Shown: positions 60,054 through 64,000 of the stretch, piece by piece
Layout of the letters: every line of letters begins with the position of its first letter
Position numbering within the stretch: position 1 is the first letter of the stretch
Assembly (NCBI RefSeq): GCF_019097595.1
Contig: NC_080710.1
Span: 12,205,280 to 12,269,279 of the forward strand
Reading direction: 5' to 3'
DNA length: 64,000 nucleotides
DNA from: Hemibagrus wyckioides
Lineage: Eukaryota; Chordata; Actinopteri; Siluriformes; Bagridae
Made by a program: the position numbers and the translations under genes
The notes under the pieces: generated by a model
Databases searched by the model: none
Seen by the model: only the letters and a program-made list of their open reading frames with translations
What the model was told of the DNA's origin: nothing

Positions 60054-61485
60054 TTATTTATTTTTTACTTTTCTTTATTTTTTTTTACATTTTCTGTTGT
60101 CTTTTCATAAAAAAAAAAATTTGCAACCAAGAACTAATATTTAAAAGTCCTCAGAAATTTTGTAATGCATCAAAGAAACATTTTTTTAAGCAGTTAAATG
60201 TGTCAAGCAATTAACCTTTTGCTTTTGGAGATTTATTGAAGTAAACATTAACACTGGCACAAATCTTTGTATGTACAGCGTACATACTGCAGTAAGGAGG
60301 TACTCCTACTTAAGCACTCCCAGTTTTCAGTATGATCAGTCAGACCAATCAGACATCTGGGTGAAAATATTTAAAATATAAACAGAAAAAAGAACAATGC
60401 ATTGGTTCTCAGCCCTAGTTTTTGGCACTGCCTTTGATCTGAAGATTTTTTGTATCCCTGTTCTGGTTTAACTCAGCACTTTTTTTTATTTACATATAAT
60501 TATCCTGTACTGGAACACAAATGCAACAAACTATGTTGCAATCGATTATGCAGGATTGACAGAACAATCACTAGAGACATTCAGATTAAAGGAACTAAAC
60601 TGATGTCTATTTTTTCAGTGATAGCAGTTCTGCCTAGAAAGAATTGGTGTACAGTAAATCCAGATGTATAGTGGAGCCCAAAAAGTCTGCTAATACATCC
60701 TTCTCTGCTTTCCAGACTCTTCTCACTCATACAAGGGTGAAACCAGGACAATTACGAGATACACCCAGCAAATTGCTTCCATCTTGAGTGAGAGGAAACA
60801 ATCAAAGTAAGTTCTGACACAGGTGAAGAGAAGCTTTATGGATGCTCATTATAGTCAACATATTAAAATAGTGCTATTATTATAAAACATATACTTCAGG
60901 GTGTGTTCCAGGTTTATGAGAAGATTTTATTAGCCTTGATGGTGCTTTCTGATTTACCCAGCATCCGCCCTATTTTCAGATTTTAGCATGTCAGTTTAAA
61001 ATGAACAAAACCCGCATTTTAAAGGGTATGTAACTTATGTAGCATGATAAATTGTAGTTGAATTTGAAATTAAATAATGTAACTGTGATGTAGCATAGTG
61101 CAAAGTGTATTATTCTCTACATACCTCAGTATTTTGCCAGTGATTTTTTTTATTTATTAATGTGTTTTTTAACTGTTTGCAGTTGCATTTAATCGCAGCA
61201 CAGCTTGACAATGACTGAACAAGTGCAAACCTCTCTGTCCTGAAGACTCTGTCCATGTTAAGAAACCTAAAAGAGCAGATACTAAAAAGTCTATAAAATA
61301 AATGTAAATCTTGTATAAATGTACATAAACATTTATTACCAAAAATAACTTTTACTTCACTTCTTTTTTGAAACAAATTCTATACTTTTATGCCGATACA
61401 TTTTCTGTTCAGCATTTTCGTTACTTACTACAAAAAAAAACCTGCGTCCAAATTTGCGGTAAAGGAAGTTTGTGGTTAGTGATGA
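60052..61485. other. intergenic, contains one exon-like segment
   Basis: T-rich and A-rich low complexity at 60052-60120, otherwise unique. An exon-like segment with good splice signals is listed separately (60716-60806). Confidence 0.5.
60716..60806 (+). other. orphan exon-like segment
   Basis: A strong acceptor (tccttctctgctttccag) precedes 60716 and a strong donor (AAA|gtaagttc) starts at 60807. The 91-nt segment is open in one frame: 2 nt, then 29 codons rich in polar residues (HSYKGETRTITRYTQQIA then SILSERKQS), then 2 nt. I do not recognise the peptide, and no partner exon is visible nearby. It could be an exon of a gene extending beyond the window, an exon of a long non-coding RNA, or chance. 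Confidence 0.3.
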
Positions 61486-62262
61486 CTTTAGGTCAAAAAA
61501 GTGATTTTTCAACTTCGTTTTTTTTTTATTCTGTCCACACGACCTACGTGTTAAAAATTTCTTTGTCCACATGAAAACGCAAAACACCCTGTTGAGTGCT
61601 GTCAGGAGCATGCCTAGCCAATGTAGAATGTAGAAGTCCGGCTGGGTCTCGTCCAAAACCGCCATCGCTGTGTGCGTTGTCGGAGTTTTGTATATAGCAG
61701 CAGTGAGCTCCGCATTACATTCCGACACCTCTGTTCATTACACTGAAAAAAACGATTCATTGAATTTACCCAATTTTCTTAAGTTAAGTGGTTGCAATCA
61801 ATTTATTTTAGCTACATTTAAATAAATAAATTAAGTTCACTGACTTTGAACTCAATTTATTTATTTAAATGTAGCTAAAATAAATTGATTGCAACCACTT
61901 AACTTAAGAAAATTGGGTAAATTCAATGAATCATTTTTTTCAGTGTAGCATAATGCGTGAGTAACTGCGCATGTATGTGCACACATGTAAAGTCCAGTAA
62001 ACACAGTCAGTAGTTTACGTAAGTCTGCTGTTGCACAAAATATCTTCATAAACAAAGCTGACATCAAATCAAGGAGACCGGCACACAGACAGTGATGTCA
62101 ATGAAGACATTTCCCCTGTCCACACAACACCACTGAAAACAGTGAGTTTTGGAAAATCTTCACTTTGGCAGGAGTTTTCCAAAAGCGCTGTTTTCAACGA
62201 CCTCAAACTGCATTAGCATGTGGACGAAAGGTCAAAAGGTCGTGTGGAAATGGCCTTAGTTA
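61486..62262. mobile_element. non-autonomous DNA transposon, possibly hAT-like, split by a palindrome
   Basis: Both ends carry phrases of a widespread fish repeat and they are inverted. The left end has 'gtccacacgacctacg' and 'tttgtccacatgaaaacgc'. The right end has 'cagtgagttttggaaaatcttc', 'agcgctgttttcaacgacc', 'gcatgtggacgaaaggtc' and 'gtcgtgtggaaatgg'. No transposase is recognisable; the 123-codon minus-strand ORF is part of the repeat. The 205-bp palindrome at 61741-61945 interrupts it. Confidence 0.55.
61741..61945. mobile_element. 205-bp palindromic MITE
   Basis: Two arms of 99 bp with a 7-nt loop (61840-61846). By direct reading I find only two arm mismatches, at about 61753 and 61833. 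It starts CACTGAAAAAAA and ends TTTTTTTCAGTG. It is flanked on both sides by TA, as for a TA target duplication. No coding capacity. The near-perfect arms suggest a recent insertion, or one kept identical by conversion. Confidence 0.92.
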
Positions 62263-62439
62263 CAAGCACACATGTATGGAAATACTGATACTGTACAGTT
62301 CATTACAATACAGTTCTAAATGCCTCTTCTTTCTTTCATGCAAATCTTATTTTTTTTGGTGGTGCACTTATTGAGAATTTAAGAAAGAAAGAATAAAATT
62401 CATAATTCAACAAATTTTTGCAGTCTTGCTTTTTTTTTA

Positions 62440-62648
62440 TTAATTTACTTCTACTTTTACTTTCCATACTTGAATACATTCATGAAAATACTACTTTTGA
62501 TACTTAAGTACAGTTTATTTCAGATACTTTAAGACTTTTACTCAAGTAGAATTATAATGGTTGACTTTAACTTTTACTTGAGTCATTTTCTAACAAAATA
62601 CCTGTACTTTTACTCAAGTGTGGCTTTTGGGTACTTTATACAACACTG
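62440..62648. mobile_element. fish interspersed repeat, 'acttttactcaagt' type
   Basis: Repeated phrases such as cttttactttcc, actcaagtagaa, ttttacttgagtcattttct, tgtacttttactcaagtgtgg and the end gggtactttatacaacactgg characterise a very common teleost non-autonomous repeat. The class is probably a DNA transposon; I cannot confirm termini. Confidence 0.6.
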
Positions 62649-62820
62649 GGCTTGAGTGCATTAATGTAAACCTTTCATTCATGGAAATGCTGTCAATTTT
62701 GTAGAAAATGAATGCACACATTCTGATAAGGGAATTTAGCTCTGGTATTTCTATGGCAGCTTCTTTTACAAATAAGATGTCTATTTGAAGATGGCTGGGG
62801 ATCTATGCTCTATTTAGGTT

Positions 62821-62883
<63 letters not shown>
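62821..62883. repeat. (TG)n microsatellite with TATG interruption
   Basis: About 30 dinucleotide units, interrupted near 62847-62853. An A-rich run follows at about 62900-62925. Confidence 0.95.
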
Positions 62884-62885
<2 letters not shown>

Positions 62886-63101
62886 AGGGGCCACAAAGAT
62901 TAAAAAAAAAGAAAAAAAAAAAAGACAGCTTTGACCTCTGACAGTTTTGACCTTTGGGTGCTTTTACTTAAAAATAAAATAAAAATACAGTTTTCCTTTT
63001 GGCTACTGAGAAGTTATGATTGGATTTAAATGTATATATAGGAGTAATTAGATGAATTAATAATTAAGTCATTTGTAGATCTCATTAGGAAAGTAAGACA
63101 A

Positions 63102-63120
63102 ATGTGTGTGTGTGTGTGTG
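63102..63120. repeat. short (TG)n tract
   Basis: Nine to ten TG units. Confidence 0.9.
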
Positions 63121-64000
63121 GTCACAAAAGTGCAAACAGTGGGAGACACAGGCAGGAGGCTGACACACTCCACTGGAGGTGTCAGAGTCGCAATGAAGAG
63201 GCAAGGGTCAGACAGGGCCACATGCTGAATGCTGACAGCAACATCACTGTCTCACAGAGCTGTCAAAAAAAAAAACCCTGCAACTCTAGAAAGACATACC
63301 AGGCTCTCATTTTCAGAATAAAAAAACAACACAGATTTCAAAAAAATAATCTAGGAAATATTTGTAATCACCACCTCTAAGAACATCAGTATCTGATATA
63401 GAGTGTGAAATGCACTAAAAGAAAGAAAGGAAAAAGAAAACAACTAGCAGTCACAAGCCTGGCTTTGTCATCTACTACACATTTCTTGTCTCTTTTTAAA
63501 ATAGAAAACAGACACTATCAACTTGTTATCTAAAACTGCCATTAAAGTCAATTAGGACAGCTCTAGACTTGGATTTAGACCACAGATATTTCCCTTCCTT
63601 ACGTTGCTCCTTGCCCTTAAAAGGAAGTTCTATAAAATGTTTACCGTCCCATCTTAGAAAATTGCTCATAATTTTTTGTTTATTTTAATTTACATATTTG
63701 AGTATTTATAAGCAAGAAACCTCATGCACTAGATCCTCACAATACTCTTTCTTTTCCAGCATCATTACAGGGAAGTCATGTTTAGTCACAAGAGGACCCA
63801 GGCACAGCGGGCTTATCTTGTTCCTGTGCTGGCTACTGTACAAAGCATTTGTTATCAGAGGTTGTAAGCCGTGGGTGACTTGGGTTCTAATTCCCATGGT
63901 GGTTATCAGGTAAAGTAGGTGACAGGAATGGCTGCTACAGCAGATAGCACAACACAAGCAGATAGAGTCACAAGTTTAGATACATCTTGTATCCTGTTGT
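63121..64000. other. right edge, no gene seen
   Basis: Mostly unique. About 63840-63900 has a B-box-like phrase (cttgggttctaattccc) that may be a decayed SINE head. An acceptor-like tract (actctttcttttccag, to 63759) has no matching donor in an open frame. No confident feature. Confidence 0.4.

Noticed and set aside
61357..61728. 123-codon minus-strand ORF
   Set aside because: It runs through low-complexity sequence into a non-autonomous transposon end; no protein family resemblance.
63744..63860. Acceptor-like tract followed by an open frame near the right edge
   Set aside because: No matching donor, and the frame runs into a SINE-like B-box phrase.

Overview
The window is vertebrate nuclear DNA, most likely from a teleost fish. 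It is AT-rich, has one multi-exon gene with GT-AG introns, many dinucleotide and tetranucleotide microsatellites, and a fish-type set of interspersed repeats: several Tc1/mariner families, a PIF/Harbinger relic, a Ty3/gypsy fragment, a LINE 3' end and tRNA-like SINEs with a LINE-2-like tail. Several of these resemble catfish repeats as I remember them, but the species cannot be fixed from the sequence alone.

The only confident protein gene is hyaluronan synthase 2 (HAS2). It lies on the minus strand at the left end. Three coding exons (5864-5238, 3081-2980 and 2190-1261) join in phase 0 into a 552-residue protein, the same length as human HAS2. The start, stop, splice sites and glycosyltransferase motifs are all visible. 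A probable 5' UTR exon and promoter lie near 10195-10800, and the 3' UTR runs left of 1261. The putative first exon contains an upstream ORF and an in-frame upstream ATG. A textbook CTCF motif sits about 0.5 kb upstream of the inferred transcription start.

From about 11 kb to 64 kb I see no convincing protein gene. This agrees with HAS2 lying next to large gene-poor regulatory intervals in other vertebrates. About 11-31 kb is mostly unique sequence with a few transposon relics and one diverged local duplication (23.1-24.1 kb). About 31-40 kb is a dense, nested transposon cluster with several large inverted repeats. About 40-54 kb is sparser, with Tc1-like transposase relics at 43.6-44.1 and 46.5-47.4 kb. 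About 54-58.4 kb holds a SINE, a decayed gypsy pol fragment and an abutting LINE 3' end. About 59.9-63.1 kb has a palindromic microsatellite, an orphan exon-like segment and a near-perfect 205-bp hairpin element nested in another repeat.

No functional prokaryote-type system, CRISPR array or intact transposase is present. The items most worth checking are the HAS2 residue-221 change (Ser in human, Cys here), the upstream start codons, the CTCF site, the 23-24 kb duplication, the foldback elements and the orphan exon at 60.7 kb.
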